The notes below the pieces were generated by a model, which worked only from the letters and a program-made list of their open reading frames with translations, did not search any database and was not told the DNA's origin. Position numbers and translations under genes: made by a program. Positions 19,585 to 28,315 of a stretch of DNA of 64,000 nucleotides are shown here, piece after piece (within the stretch, counting starts at the first letter, position 1; each line of letters opens with the position of its first letter). The stretch lies in the NCBI RefSeq assembly GCF_024138395.1, contig NZ_JAMYDU010000005.1, forward strand, positions 248,001 through 312,000, written 5' to 3'. This stretch comes from Pseudomonas mandelii (GTDB lineage: Bacteria; Pseudomonadota; Gammaproteobacteria; Pseudomonadales; Pseudomonadaceae).

Positions 19585-20607
19585 TCAGTCGAACACGCCG
19601 AAGGTCATGTAGCTGAACCATGAACGGTCGGTAGTGTTGGCTTCGGACTCGTGTTCCTCTTCTTCGATCACATCGCCGTCTTCATCTTTAGGCTTGAGCT
19701 CGTTAGGAATCGCGTCCTTGGCATCCTGGAATTGTTTCTGCACGTCCTGATTGGCGCGGGTTTCACCCGGCGGCAGCGGGGGACGGGATTCGATCAGGCC
19801 CAAAGTAGCCTTGCTCAACCACGAACGGTTGTCGGCTTCGTCCTTCGAGGGCACGAACTGACCGTCCACCAGGCTTGGGTGGTTCGGGTAGTTGAGCTTC
19901 AGGGTTTCGAGGCTGGTCGCGGCCAGTTCGTCCAGGTGCAGACGCTGGTAGGCTTCAGTCATCACCGCCAGGCCATCACCGACCGAAGGGGTTTCCTGGA
20001 AGTTTTCCACCACGTAACGACCACGGTTCGCGGCGGCGACATAGGCCTGACGGGTCAGGTAATAGTCGGCAACGTGAATCTCGTAGGAAGCCAGCAGGTT
20101 GCGCAGGTAGATCATGCGCTGCTTGGCATCCGGCGAGTAGCGGCTGTTCGGGAAGCGGCTGGTCAGCTGGGCGAACTCGTTATAGGAGTCGCGAGCGGCG
20201 CCCGGGTCACGCTTGGTCATGTCCAGCGGCAGGAAGCGCGCCAGCAGGCCGACGTCCTGGTCGAAAGAGGTCAGACCCTTGAGGTAGTAGGCGTAATCCA
20301 CGTTCGGATGCTGCGGGTGCAGACGAATGAAACGCTCGGCGGCGGACTTCGCAGCCTCAGGCTCGGTATTCTTGTAGTTGGCGTAGATGAGCTCGAGTTG
20401 AGCCTGATCGGCATAGCGACCGAACGGATAACGCGACTCCAGCGCCTTCAGCTTGGCTGTGGCGGCGGTGTAGCTATTATTGTCCAGGTCGGCCTGAGCC
20501 TGCTGGTACAGCTCGACTTCGCTCAGGTTTTCGTCTACGACTTCCTTCGATGAGCAAGCAGCGGTCAATGCGAGGATGGCGATCAGCAGCAGGTGTTTCA
20601 CTTGCAT
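19585..20607 (-). CDS. bamD: Outer-membrane protein assembly lipoprotein BamD
   Basis: This 340-residue lipoprotein belongs to the BAM complex, which inserts beta-barrel proteins. The signal peptide [20 protein letters not shown] has a lipobox with Cys18, so it needs LspA (encoded here). Tetratricopeptide-type repeats follow: [42 protein letters not shown], and [20 protein letters not shown]. The acidic C-terminal tail ([16 protein letters not shown]) extends past the E. coli protein, as in other pseudomonads. I chose the ATG at 20607 because it begins the signal peptide. It is divergent from rluD. Confidence 0.95.
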   Translation of the reverse strand: MQVKHLLLIAILALTAACSSKEVVDENLSEVELYQQAQADLDNNSYTAATAKLKALESRYPFGRYADQAQLELIYANYKNTEPEAAKSAAERFIRLHPQHPNVDYAYYLKGLTSFDQDVGLLARFLPLDMTKRDPGAARDSYNEFAQLTSRFPNSRYSPDAKQRMIYLRNLLASYEIHVADYYLTRQAYVAAANRGRYVVENFQETPSVGDGLAVMTEAYQRLHLDELAATSLETLKLNYPNHPSLVDGQFVPSKDEADNRSWLSKATLGLIESRPPLPPGETRANQDVQKQFQDAKDAIPNELKPKDEDGDVIEEEEHESEANTTDRSWFSYMTFGVFD

Positions 20608-20758
20608 GGCGGCTTGCGTCCCTATGACGGCCGCTGTCTTGGGCGGGGCCGTCCTGTTATGATGAGCGCCCCGTTGAAAAGCCTCGGGGCAAAAGACGCC
20701 GTATTTAACCACAAGCGCGCAGCCGAAACCAAAGGCTGTGCCGACGCCTAGTCTGAGC

Positions 20759-21721
20759 ATGTCCGATAAAATTGAACTTCGCGCAGAGGTGCCGTCCGAA
20801 TTGGGCGGCCAACGCCTCGATCAAGTCGCCGCACAATTATTCGCTGAGCACTCGCGCTCGCGCCTTTCCGCCTGGATCAAAGACGGCCGCCTGACTGTGG
20901 ATGGGGCGGTTATCCGCCCGCGAGACATCGTTCACGGTGGCGCCATTCTTGAGCTGACTGCCGAGCAGGAAGCTCAGGGCGAATGGATCGCTCAAGACAT
21001 CGAGCTGGACATCGTCTATGAAGACGACGACATCCTGGTGATCAACAAGCCTGCGGGCCTGGTGGTGCATCCTGCTGCCGGTCACGCTGATGGCACCTTG
21101 CTCAACGCCTTGCTGCACCACGTGCCGGACATCATCAATGTGCCCCGCGCCGGTATCGTGCATCGCCTGGACAAGGACACCACTGGTCTGATGGTGGTGG
21201 CCAAGACCATTCAGGCGCAGACACAACTGGTCACGCAATTGCAGAGCCGCAGCGTAAGCCGCATCTACGAGTGCATCGTGATCGGTGTGGTGACAGCCGG
21301 CGGCAAGATCAACGCGCCGATCGGTCGTCATGGCCAGCAACGCCAGCGCATGGCCGTGATGGAAGGTGGCAAGCAAGCCGTCAGCCATTACCGCGTGCTC
21401 GAGCGTTTCCGCTCCCACACTCACGTGCGGGTAAAGCTGGAAACCGGTCGTACGCACCAGATTCGCGTGCACATGGCGCACATCAACTACCCGTTGGTCG
21501 GAGATCCTGCCTACGGCGGTCGTTTCCGCATTCCGCCGGCCGCCAGTGTGACCATGGTCGAATCCTTGAAGGCGTTCCCGCGTCAGGCCCTGCATGCGCG
21601 GTTCCTGGAGCTGGATCATCCGACCACCGGTAAACGCATGAGCTGGGAATCGCCACTGCCGGATGACTTTGTCTGGTTGCTGACGTTGCTCAAGCAAGAC
21701 CGTGAGGCGTTCATCGGATGA
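20759..21721 (+). CDS. rluD: 23S rRNA pseudouridine synthase RluD
   Basis: This 320-residue enzyme makes the pseudouridines of helix 69 (positions 1911/1915/1917 in E. coli numbering). The N-terminal S4-like RNA-binding domain contains [13 protein letters not shown]. The catalytic motif HRLDKDTTG has Asp138, and [13 protein letters not shown] follows. I chose the ATG at 20759, at the start of the conserved region. Its TGA overlaps the pgeF ATG, forming a two-gene operon divergent from bamD, as in other gamma-proteobacteria. Confidence 0.95.
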   Translation: MSDKIELRAEVPSELGGQRLDQVAAQLFAEHSRSRLSAWIKDGRLTVDGAVIRPRDIVHGGAILELTAEQEAQGEWIAQDIELDIVYEDDDILVINKPAGLVVHPAAGHADGTLLNALLHHVPDIINVPRAGIVHRLDKDTTGLMVVAKTIQAQTQLVTQLQSRSVSRIYECIVIGVVTAGGKINAPIGRHGQQRQRMAVMEGGKQAVSHYRVLERFRSHTHVRVKLETGRTHQIRVHMAHINYPLVGDPAYGGRFRIPPAASVTMVESLKAFPRQALHARFLELDHPTTGKRMSWESPLPDDFVWLLTLLKQDREAFIG

Positions 21722-22443
21722 GTAACTGGCTGATTCCCGACTGGCCTGCGCCTGCCGGGGTGAAAGCCTGCGTTACCACTCGTGCGGGCGGCGTCAGTCT
21801 GGCGCCGTTCGACAGCCTCAATCTGGGCGATCATGTCGACGACAGCCCCGAAGCTGTCGCCGAGAACCGCCGTCGCCTCACTGATCACTTCTCTATTCAA
21901 CCAGCTTGGTTAAAGCAGGTTCACGGCATTGTCGTGGCCCAAGCGGATCCAAACCTGGTAGCCACTGCCGACGCCAGCTGGACGGCAACACCCGGTATCG
22001 CTTGCACCGCGATGACCGCCGACTGCCTTCCGGCGCTGTTTTGCGACCGTGCCGGCACCCGCGTCGCTGCCGCCCATGCCGGTTGGCGCGGGTTGGCGGC
22101 GGGTGTGCTGGAAGCGACCCTCGACAGTCTGGCCGTGCCACCTGAAGACGTGCTGGTCTGGCTTGGCCCGGCCATTGGCCCACAGGCCTTTGAAGTCGGC
22201 CCGGAAGTGCGTGAAACCTTCGTCGAGCAATTGCCCGAAGCCGATAAAGCATTTGTGCCGAGCCAGAATGCCGGCAAGTTCATGGCCGACATCTATGAGC
22301 TGGCGCGTTTACGTCTGGCCGCTCGGGGCGTTACCGCTGTTTATGGCGGTGGTTTCTGCACCGTGACCGATCCTCGCTTCTTTTCCTATCGCCGTAGTCC
22401 ACGCACCGGCCGGTTTGCCTCCCTGATCTGGCTCGATCACTAA
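21718..22443 (+). CDS. pgeF: Peptidoglycan editing factor PgeF (YfiH, laccase-domain)
   Basis: This 241-residue cytoplasmic protein belongs to the DUF152/YfiH family. The metal-binding signatures are LKQVHGIVV, MTADCLPALFCD and AAAHAGWRGLAAGVLE. In E. coli the protein corrects mis-incorporated L-Ser in peptidoglycan precursors. It overlaps rluD by four bases and is followed by the clpB heat-shock promoter, so it ends the rluD operon. Confidence 0.92.
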   Translation: MSNWLIPDWPAPAGVKACVTTRAGGVSLAPFDSLNLGDHVDDSPEAVAENRRRLTDHFSIQPAWLKQVHGIVVAQADPNLVATADASWTATPGIACTAMTADCLPALFCDRAGTRVAAAHAGWRGLAAGVLEATLDSLAVPPEDVLVWLGPAIGPQAFEVGPEVRETFVEQLPEADKAFVPSQNAGKFMADIYELARLRLAARGVTAVYGGGFCTVTDPRFFSYRRSPRTGRFASLIWLDH

Positions 22444-22473
22444 GCTTCGCTGATCTACATCAATTGTTTGACG

Positions 22474-22501
22474 CTTGAATCTTCCAGAATCGACCGCATC
22501 T
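22474..22501 (+). promoter_or_regulatory. Sigma-32 (heat-shock) promoter of clpB
   Basis: A -35 CTTGAAT and a -10 CCGCATCT are separated by 13 bases, matching the sigma-32 consensus CTTGAAA-N(13-14)-CCCCATNT with one mismatch in each element. It is placed 72 bases upstream of the clpB ATG, between pgeF and clpB. Confidence 0.75.
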
Positions 22502-22572
22502 ATAGCGGTATCTGGCAGGTTTCTTCATTCAGGATGTTTATAGGTCCGGCCTGCTCAAAAGGAAGGTGACCC

Positions 22573-25137
22573 ATGCGTATAGACCGTTTAACCAGCAAAT
22601 TGCAGTTAGCCTTGTCCGACGCCCAATCCCTGGCCGTCGGCCTTGATCATCCGGCCATTGAGCCGGCGCATTTGATGCAGGCCATGCTTGAACAGCAAGG
22701 TGGTTCGATCAAACCCCTGCTGATGCAAGTGGGTTTTGACGTCAACAGCTTGCGTAAAGAGTTGACCAAAGCCCTCGATCAGCTGCCGAAAATCCAGAAC
22801 CCCACCGGCGATGTGAACATGTCGCAGGATCTGGCGCGCCTGCTCAACCAGGCCGATCGTCTGGCCCAGCAGAAGGGCGACCAGTTCATCTCCAGCGAAC
22901 TGGTGCTGCTCGCCGCCATGGACGAGAACAGCAAGCTCGGCAAATTGTTGCTGGGCCAGGGCGTCAGCAAGAAAGCTCTGGAAAACGCGATCAATAACCT
23001 GCGTGGCGGTGAGGCAGTCAATGACGCCAACCACGAAGAATCGCGTCAGGCGCTCGACAAATACACCATCGACCTGACCAAGCGCGCCGAAGAAGGCAAG
23101 CTCGATCCAGTGATCGGTCGTGACGACGAAATTCGCCGCACCATTCAGGTCCTGCAACGCCGTACCAAGAACAATCCGGTGTTGATCGGTGAGCCTGGCG
23201 TGGGTAAAACCGCCATCGCCGAAGGCCTGGCCCAGCGCATCATCAACGGCGAAGTGCCGGATGGCCTGAGAGGCAAGCGTTTGTTGTCTCTGGACATGGG
23301 GGCGCTGATTGCCGGTGCCAAATACCGCGGCGAGTTCGAAGAACGCCTCAAATCCCTGCTTAACGAACTGTCGAAGCAGGAAGGGCAGATCATTCTGTTC
23401 ATCGACGAACTGCACACCATGGTTGGCGCCGGCAAAGGTGAGGGTTCGATGGATGCGGGCAATATGCTCAAGCCTGCGTTGGCTCGGGGTGAACTGCACT
23501 GCGTCGGCGCGACCACGCTCAACGAGTACCGCCAATATATAGAGAAGGATGCGGCCCTCGAACGGCGCTTCCAGAAAGTCTTGGTGGATGAGCCGAGCGA
23601 AGAAGACACCATCGCCATCCTGCGTGGCCTGAAAGAGCGTTACGAAGTTCACCACAAGGTGGCGATCACCGACGGCGCGATCATCGCAGCGGCCAAGCTC
23701 AGTCATCGTTACATCACCGACCGTCAGCTGCCGGACAAAGCCATCGACCTGATTGACGAAGCCGCCAGCCGCATCCGCATGGAGATCGACTCCAAGCCGG
23801 AAGTGCTGGACCGTCTGGAACGTCGCCTGATTCAGCTGAAGGTGGAATCCCAGGCGCTGAAGAAAGAAAGTGACGACGCGGCGAAGAAGCGTCTGGAAAA
23901 ACTGCAGGAAGAAATCGTTCGTCACGAGCGTGAATATTCGGACCTCGAAGAAATCTGGAACTCGGAAAAAGCCGAAGTCCAGGGTTCGGCGCAGATCCAG
24001 CAGAAGATCGAACAGTCCCGTCAGGAACTGGAAGCCGCGCGCCGTAAAGGCGACCTGAACCGCATGGCCGAGTTGCAATACGGGGTGATCCCGGACCTGG
24101 AGCGCAGCCTGCAAATGGTCGATCAGCACGGCAAAAGCGAAAACCAGTTGCTGCGCAGCAAGGTGACTGAAGAAGAGATCGCTGAAGTCGTGTCGAAGTG
24201 GACCGGCATTCCCGTGGCGAAAATGCTCGAGGGCGAGCGCGAAAAACTGATGAAGATGGAAAGCCTGTTGCACCAGCGTGTGATCGGTCAGGACGAAGCG
24301 GTGATCGCTGTCTCCAACGCGGTGCGGCGTTCCCGCGCCGGGTTGTCCGACCCGAATCGCCCGAGCGGCTCGTTCATGTTCCTCGGCCCGACCGGTGTCG
24401 GTAAAACCGAGCTGTGCAAGGCGCTGGCCGAGTTCCTGTTCGATACCGAAGAGGCGATGGTGCGGATCGACATGTCCGAGTTCATGGAGAAACATTCCGT
24501 GGCTCGACTGATCGGCGCGCCACCGGGCTATGTGGGCTATGAAGAGGGCGGTTACCTGACCGAGGCGGTGCGTCGCAAGCCTTATTCGGTAATCCTTCTG
24601 GACGAGGTCGAGAAGGCCCACCCGGACGTATTCAACATCTTGCTGCAAGTGCTTGAAGATGGCCGTTTGACCGACAGCCATGGCCGCACGGTGGATTTCA
24701 AAAATACTGTGATTGTCATGACCTCCAACCTTGGCTCGGTGCAGATTCAGGAGTTGGTAGGGGATCGCGAAGCACAGCGCGCGGCGGTGATGGATGCGAT
24801 TTCCACGCACTTCCGGCCGGAGTTCATCAACCGGGTCGACGAAGTGGTGATTTTCGAGCCGCTGGCTCGGGATCAGATCGCCGGCATTACCGAGATCCAG
24901 TTGGGACGCCTGCGTAGCCGCCTGACCGAGCGCGAGCTGAAGCTTGAGCTGAGTCCGGAAGCGATGGATAAGCTCATCGCCGTGGGTTACGACCCGGTCT
25001 ATGGCGCTCGGCCGCTCAAACGGGCGATCCAGCGCTGGATCGAGAACCCGCTGGCACAGCTGATTCTGTCGGGTCGATTCATGCCCGGCGATACCGCCAA
25101 GGGTGTCGTGGAAAACGACGAAATCGTTTTCGTCTGA
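22573..25137 (+). CDS. clpB: ATP-dependent disaggregase ClpB
   Basis: This 854-residue Hsp100 chaperone resolves protein aggregates together with DnaK. An N-terminal Clp domain is followed by AAA-1 with Walker A GEPGVGKT at 206-213. A long coiled-coil middle domain spans roughly residues 410-520. AAA-2 has Walker A GPTGVGKT at 605-612 and the C-terminal [15 protein letters not shown] box. A strong AAAAGGAAGG ribosome site precedes the ATG. It is a single-gene unit with a sigma-32-like promoter and a terminator at 25163-25189. Confidence 0.98.
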   Translation: MRIDRLTSKLQLALSDAQSLAVGLDHPAIEPAHLMQAMLEQQGGSIKPLLMQVGFDVNSLRKELTKALDQLPKIQNPTGDVNMSQDLARLLNQADRLAQQKGDQFISSELVLLAAMDENSKLGKLLLGQGVSKKALENAINNLRGGEAVNDANHEESRQALDKYTIDLTKRAEEGKLDPVIGRDDEIRRTIQVLQRRTKNNPVLIGEPGVGKTAIAEGLAQRIINGEVPDGLRGKRLLSLDMGALIAGAKYRGEFEERLKSLLNELSKQEGQIILFIDELHTMVGAGKGEGSMDAGNMLKPALARGELHCVGATTLNEYRQYIEKDAALERRFQKVLVDEPSEEDTIAILRGLKERYEVHHKVAITDGAIIAAAKLSHRYITDRQLPDKAIDLIDEAASRIRMEIDSKPEVLDRLERRLIQLKVESQALKKESDDAAKKRLEKLQEEIVRHEREYSDLEEIWNSEKAEVQGSAQIQQKIEQSRQELEAARRKGDLNRMAELQYGVIPDLERSLQMVDQHGKSENQLLRSKVTEEEIAEVVSKWTGIPVAKMLEGEREKLMKMESLLHQRVIGQDEAVIAVSNAVRRSRAGLSDPNRPSGSFMFLGPTGVGKTELCKALAEFLFDTEEAMVRIDMSEFMEKHSVARLIGAPPGYVGYEEGGYLTEAVRRKPYSVILLDEVEKAHPDVFNILLQVLEDGRLTDSHGRTVDFKNTVIVMTSNLGSVQIQELVGDREAQRAAVMDAISTHFRPEFINRVDEVVIFEPLARDQIAGITEIQLGRLRSRLTERELKLELSPEAMDKLIAVGYDPVYGARPLKRAIQRWIENPLAQLILSGRFMPGDTAKGVVENDEIVFV

Positions 25138-25162
25138 AGCTCAGTGGCAATGCCATAGAAGG

Positions 25163-25189
25163 AGGCCTCGCATCGCGAGGCCTTTTTTT
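25163..25189 (+). terminator. Rho-independent terminator of clpB
   Basis: AGGCCTCGC and GCGAGGCCT pair across an AT loop and are followed by seven T. It lies 26 bases after the clpB stop codon. Confidence 0.88.
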
Positions 25190-25199
25190 CGCCAGGCTG

Positions 25200-25228
25200 T
25201 TGAACTCAAAGGAAAAGGCTTGTAAAGT
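25200..25228 (+). promoter_or_regulatory. Possible upstream promoter of the tRNA cluster
   Basis: TTGAAC at 25200 and TAAAGT at 25223 are separated by 17 bases, followed by a GC-rich stretch (GCGCCCCGC) typical of stable-RNA discriminators. It is about 225 bases upstream of tRNA-Asn, so it may be an extra promoter or unused. Confidence 0.45.
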
Positions 25229-25322
25229 GCGCCCCGCAGTAAGTCACCCCAAGGGGTTTCTGCTCCCCAAGCAGGAATCTGAAATAAGTTGCAAATCATT
25301 AACTTGAAAGCAATTTAGGGGG

Positions 25323-25350
25323 TTGACAGAGGTGCTTAAGATTGTAGAAT
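25323..25350 (+). promoter_or_regulatory. Sigma-70 promoter of the tRNA cluster
   Basis: A perfect -35 TTGACA (25323) and -10 TAGAAT (25345) are separated by 16 bases and followed by the GC-rich discriminator GCGCGCC. It is the best match upstream of the tRNA genes, about 105 bases before tRNA-Asn. The discriminator suggests stringent control. Confidence 0.75.
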
Positions 25351-25454
25351 AGCGCGCCTCAGACACACGAACGCAGCGATGCGAACGGGTCGAAGAGGTG
25401 AAGCAAGCTTCAGAGTTGTAAATTGAAATACCAGTTGTAATTGAAATATGTAGT

Positions 25455-25530
25455 TCCGTGATAGCTCAGTCGGTAGAGCAAATGACTGTTAATCATTGGG
25501 TCCCAGGTTCGAGTCCTGGTCACGGAGCCA
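25455..25530 (+). tRNA. tRNA-Asn (anticodon GTT)
   Basis: The 76-base gene has the full cloverleaf: acceptor TCCGTGA/TCACGGA, D-arm AGCTCAGTCGGTAGAGC, anticodon arm with GTT, T-arm GGTTCGAGTCC, and an encoded CCA end. Confidence 0.97.
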
Positions 25531-25539
25531 ATTTCAAAC

Positions 25540-25616
25540 CGGGGTATAGCGCAGTCCGGTAGCGCGCCTGCTTTGGGAGCAGGATGTCAGGAGTTCGAAT
25601 CCCCTTACCCCGACCA
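25540..25616 (+). tRNA. tRNA-Pro (anticodon TGG), copy 1
   Basis: The 77-base gene has acceptor CGGGGTA/TACCCCG, anticodon stem CCTGC/GCAGG around TTTGGGA (TGG), T-loop GTTCGAATC and an encoded CCA. An identical copy lies at 25793-25869. Confidence 0.97.
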
Positions 25617-25621
25617 TTTTT

Positions 25622-25697
25622 GGGTCGTTAGCTCAGTTGGTAGAGCAGTTGGCTTTTAACCAATTGGTCGTAGGTTCGAATCCCACACGACCCACCA
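25622..25697 (+). tRNA. tRNA-Lys (anticodon TTT)
   Basis: The 76-base gene has acceptor GGGTCGT/ACGACCC, the anticodon arm TTGGCTTTTAACCAA (anticodon TTT), T-loop GTTCGAATC and an encoded CCA. It starts five bases after tRNA-Pro copy 1. Confidence 0.97.
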
Positions 25698-25760
25698 TTT
25701 TTGAAACCAGTTAGCGCTGGAATCGAATCTTAAGATCAGAGGCCAAAAGCGCTGATCGAA

Positions 25761-25790
25761 GAAGGCGCCTTTCAGAGGTGCCTTTTTTTT
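25761..25790 (+). terminator. Terminator after tRNA-Lys
   Basis: AAGGCGCCT pairs with AGGTGCCTT across a five-base loop and is followed by eight T. It separates the Asn-Pro-Lys unit from the second tRNA-Pro, which begins two bases after the T run, so expression of that copy would need readthrough or its own promoter. Confidence 0.8.
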
Positions 25791-25792
25791 AC

Positions 25793-25869
25793 CGGGGTAT
25801 AGCGCAGTCCGGTAGCGCGCCTGCTTTGGGAGCAGGATGTCAGGAGTTCGAATCCCCTTACCCCGACCA
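25793..25869 (+). tRNA. tRNA-Pro (anticodon TGG), copy 2
   Basis: All 77 bases equal copy 1 at 25540-25616, and even the base before and the sequence CCGGGG at its start match. It lies immediately after a T-rich terminator. No clear promoter is seen in the short gap, so the copy is probably expressed by readthrough. Confidence 0.96.
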
Positions 25870-25873
25870 TATT

Positions 25874-25910
25874 AAAAATCCTCGTATCGAAAGATACGGG
25901 GATTTTTTTT
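25874..25910 (+). terminator. Terminator after tRNA-Pro copy 2
   Basis: AAAAATCCTCGTATC pairs with GATACGGGGATTTTT across a GAAA loop and is followed by further T. It ends the tRNA cluster. Confidence 0.85.
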
Positions 25911-25925
25911 GCCTGCTGTAAATGC

Positions 25926-25961
25926 AAAAAAGCCCCGCTTCTCGATGGAGAAGCGGGGCTT
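25926..25961 (-). terminator. Terminator of the EGKCG/EF-hand gene
   Basis: Read on the minus strand, AAGCCCCGCTTCTC pairs with GAGAAGCGGGGCTT across a four-base loop and is followed by a T run. It starts 15 bases past the stop codon at 25976. It is a strong 14-base-pair stem. Confidence 0.88.
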
Positions 25962-25975
25962 GGGCCTTCAGAGGC

Positions 25976-26392
25976 TTAGCTATTGTCTTTCAGGTGCTCG
26001 AACAAGCCCTTCGGCATTTTTTTGCCGTTGGTTTCATAGTTGGCTTTCACGTTATCAAAAGCCTCTTGTTCGTCGATCTGGCCGTCATGGTTGGTGTCGA
26101 TCTTGTCGAAGTCAGCCTTGGGTGCCACTTTCAAAAATTCCGCGCGGGATACCTTGCCGTCATCATCGGTGTCGGTCTTGGCCATCGATGCATCGCCGCA
26201 CTTGCCTTCGCCACATTTACCTTCGCCACATTTGCCTTCAGGCGTCTTCACGACCTGTTCCGCCGAAGCCAGCAGGTAGCCTTGAGTCAGCGGCTGCGAA
26301 GCGAAGACAGAACCGGACAACATCATGCCTCCGGCCAGGACAGCGCCGAGCAGGCCAACGGTGTTTTTGCTGAGAGTAGTGGTACGGGACAT
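25976..26392 (-). CDS. Secreted EGKCG-repeat, EF-hand protein (HvfA-like RiPP metallophore precursor candidate)
   Basis: The 138-residue product has a signal peptide (residues 1-31, ending SVFA-S). A short GYLLASAEQ segment leads to three tandem EGKCG units at residues 52-66, the motif modified to oxazolone/thioamide by MNIO (DUF692) enzymes in HvfA-type precursors. Two canonical EF-hand loops follow: D74-E85 (DTDDDGKVSRAE) and D99-E110 (DTNHDGQIDEQE). I chose the ATG at 26392 because it begins the signal peptide. No DUF692 enzyme, partner protein (HvfC-like) or DoxX gene is adjacent, so modification would have to come from elsewhere. A plain secreted calcium- or copper-binding protein is the alternative. 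Confidence 0.8.
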   Translation of the reverse strand: MSRTTTLSKNTVGLLGAVLAGGMMLSGSVFASQPLTQGYLLASAEQVVKTPEGKCGEGKCGEGKCGDASMAKTDTDDDGKVSRAEFLKVAPKADFDKIDTNHDGQIDEQEAFDNVKANYETNGKKMPKGLFEHLKDNS

Positions 26393-26608
26393 TACAAATC
26401 TCCTGGGTTGCACGACACAACCGGTCGATAAAGGACGCCACATGAGCGCGGCGATGACCGAAGCAGGCGGTGCCTTGCTCGGGTGTGGCCATTTAGCGGG
26501 CGTGGTGTATCGCTACTGTGTCGTGCAAGGAGGGCTTTGTAAGCGAAGGGATGGAATCGGCGGGGCAGATACAGTGAGACACAGAAGTGTTCGCAGGTTG
26601 GACCGAGG

Positions 26609-26712
26609 CGCCTGCATCGCGGGCAAGCCACGCTCCCACAGGATATGTGTCGACCATGGAATCTGGATCCGACACATATCCTGTGGGAGCGAGGCTTGCC
26701 CGCGAAGAGGCC
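26609..26712. repeat. REPIN with extended perfect inner stem
   Basis: Outer REP units (GGGCAAGC and its complement) are continued inwards by 20 perfectly paired bases (CTCCCACAGGATATGTGTCG). It occupies most of the lower part of the 339-base gap between the EF-hand gene and ndh. The upper part of that gap holds a small GGTTG/CAACC inverted repeat (26405-26421) near the EF-hand gene start and nothing else I can name. Confidence 0.85.
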
Positions 26713-26731
26713 CTAAGCAACGCCGAAAATC

Positions 26732-28030
26732 TTAATGCAGCTTCAGCCGCGGCTCAGTCCCGCGCCCAATCTTGCTACCCAACATCAACATCGCCGTGCG
26801 GAACGCGCCATACAACGCCATCTGGTGCATGCGATACAACGACACGTAAAACATCCGCGCCAGCCAGCCCTCAAGCATCACGCTACCGGTGAGGTTACCC
26901 ATCAAGTTGCCCACAGCCGAAAAACGCGACAGCGAGATCAGCGAACCGTAATCGGTGTACTTGTATTCCGGCAGGGTCTTGCCTTCGATCCGCAGTTTCA
27001 GCGATTTGGCCAGCAACGAAGCTTGCTGGTGCGCGGCCTGGGCGCGCGGCGGCACATTGCGGTCGGTGCCCGGTTGTGGGCAGGCCGCGCAGTCACCGAA
27101 GGCGAAGATGTTCTCGTCGCGGGTGGTTTGCAGGGTCGGCAACACTTGCAGCTGATGGATGCGGTTGGTTTCCAGGCCATCGATGTCCTTGAGGAAACCC
27201 GGCGCACGAATCCCGGCGGCCCAGACTTTGAGGCTGGCGTTGATCACTTTGCCATCGGCGGTGATCAGACTGTCTGCCGTCACTTCGCTGACCGCGGCAT
27301 TGGTCATCACGTTGACCCCGAGTTTCTCCAGGGTTTTATGCACAGGCCCGCCGATTCGTTCCGGCAGGGCAGGGAGCACCCGTGGTCCGGCTTCGATCAG
27401 GGTGATGTGCATGTTTTCCGGTTTGATTCGGTCCAGGCCGTAGGCCGCGAGTTCATGGGCGGCGTTGTGCAGTTCCGCTGCCAGTTCGACCCCGGTGGCA
27501 CCGGCGCCGACGATCGCTACGCTGATCTGCTCGACTTTATCGGTTTGCCCGGCGTGGGCGCGCAGGTAGTGATTGAGCAACTGCTGATGGAAGCGCTCGG
27601 CCTGTTTGCGGGTGTCGAGGAACAGGCAATGCTGCGCTGCGCCCTGCGTGCCGAAATCGTTGGTGGTGCTGCCGACAGCAATCACCAGCGAGTCGTAAGG
27701 CACTTCGCGCGCCGGCACCAGTTCCAGACCGGCCTCGTCGTAGGTGGCGGCCAGCTGGATTCTCTTCTGTGCGCGATCGAGCCCGCTCATGCGCCCCAGC
27801 TGGAACTCGAAATGGTTCCATTTCGCCTGAGCGACATAGTTGAGTTCGTCTACGGTGGAGTTCAGAGAACCTGCCGCCACTTCGTGCAACAACGGTTTCC
27901 AGATGTGGGTCAGGTTCGCGTCGACCAGCATCACACTGGCCGTGCCGCGCTTGCCCAGAGTCTTACCCAGACGGGTAGCCAACTCCAGACCGCCGGCGCC
28001 GCCGCCAACGATGACAATACGATGAGTCAT
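26732..28030 (-). CDS. ndh: Type II NADH dehydrogenase
   Basis: This 432-residue peripheral membrane flavoprotein passes electrons from NADH to quinone without proton pumping. The FAD site is IVIVGGGAGGLELATRLG at the N-terminus. The NADH site is VAIVGAGATGVELAAELH near residue 170. FAFGDCAACPQP near residue 300 and a hydrophobic or amphipathic C-terminal region are typical. I chose the ATG at 28030, where the FAD motif begins. It is the last gene of a minus-strand block with DUF3094, MOSC and DUF1780 genes, an order conserved in pseudomonads. Confidence 0.95.
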   Translation of the reverse strand: MTHRIVIVGGGAGGLELATRLGKTLGKRGTASVMLVDANLTHIWKPLLHEVAAGSLNSTVDELNYVAQAKWNHFEFQLGRMSGLDRAQKRIQLAATYDEAGLELVPAREVPYDSLVIAVGSTTNDFGTQGAAQHCLFLDTRKQAERFHQQLLNHYLRAHAGQTDKVEQISVAIVGAGATGVELAAELHNAAHELAAYGLDRIKPENMHITLIEAGPRVLPALPERIGGPVHKTLEKLGVNVMTNAAVSEVTADSLITADGKVINASLKVWAAGIRAPGFLKDIDGLETNRIHQLQVLPTLQTTRDENIFAFGDCAACPQPGTDRNVPPRAQAAHQQASLLAKSLKLRIEGKTLPEYKYTDYGSLISLSRFSAVGNLMGNLTGSVMLEGWLARMFYVSLYRMHQMALYGAFRTAMLMLGSKIGRGTEPRLKLH

Positions 28031-28090
28031 GGGGATATCTCGCAAGGCTAAAAGAAATCGGTGCAATTACCCGAGCGAGCGCGATGCAGC

Positions 28091-28264
28091 TCATAGCGTC
28101 AGGTAACTGATAAAGCGGCTCAACAGGCCTAAACCAATGGTCACTGCCAACACCACCACCAGGAGCATCCACGGCCGGAAAGGCCGGCGCTCGACTTGGT
28201 GCTGGGAAAGGCGCAGGTACTCTTCGACATGCTTCTGGTCGTCCGGGTTCAGGCGGCTGGTCAT
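28091..28264 (-). CDS. DUF3094 family small membrane protein
   Basis: Translating the minus strand from the ATG at 28264 gives 57 residues beginning MTSRLNPDDQKHVEEYL, then a hydrophilic linker with ERRPFRPW. One membrane segment (MLLVVVLAVTIGLGLLS) and a short tail follow before TGA. It matches the DUF3094 family seen next to ndh in Pseudomonas; the function is unknown. It is 60 bases upstream of ndh and 51 bases downstream of the MOSC gene. Confidence 0.85.
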   Translation of the reverse strand: MTSRLNPDDQKHVEEYLRLSQHQVERRPFRPWMLLVVVLAVTIGLGLLSRFISYLTL

Positions 28265-28315
28265 ATTGGGCCTCGTCAGGTAGACGTTGCTGAATGTTTA
28301 GAAGCTACAGGGCTT

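Noticed and set aside
22606-24810. 734-codon open frame antisense to clpB
   Set aside because: It overlaps the intact clpB gene and has no recognisable motif; it is a shadow of the codon bias.
25200-25910. tRNA genes as an integration site for a mobile element
   Set aside because: No integrase, no partial tRNA repeat and no change in gene content is visible next to the tRNA cluster; the duplicated tRNA-Pro is full length.
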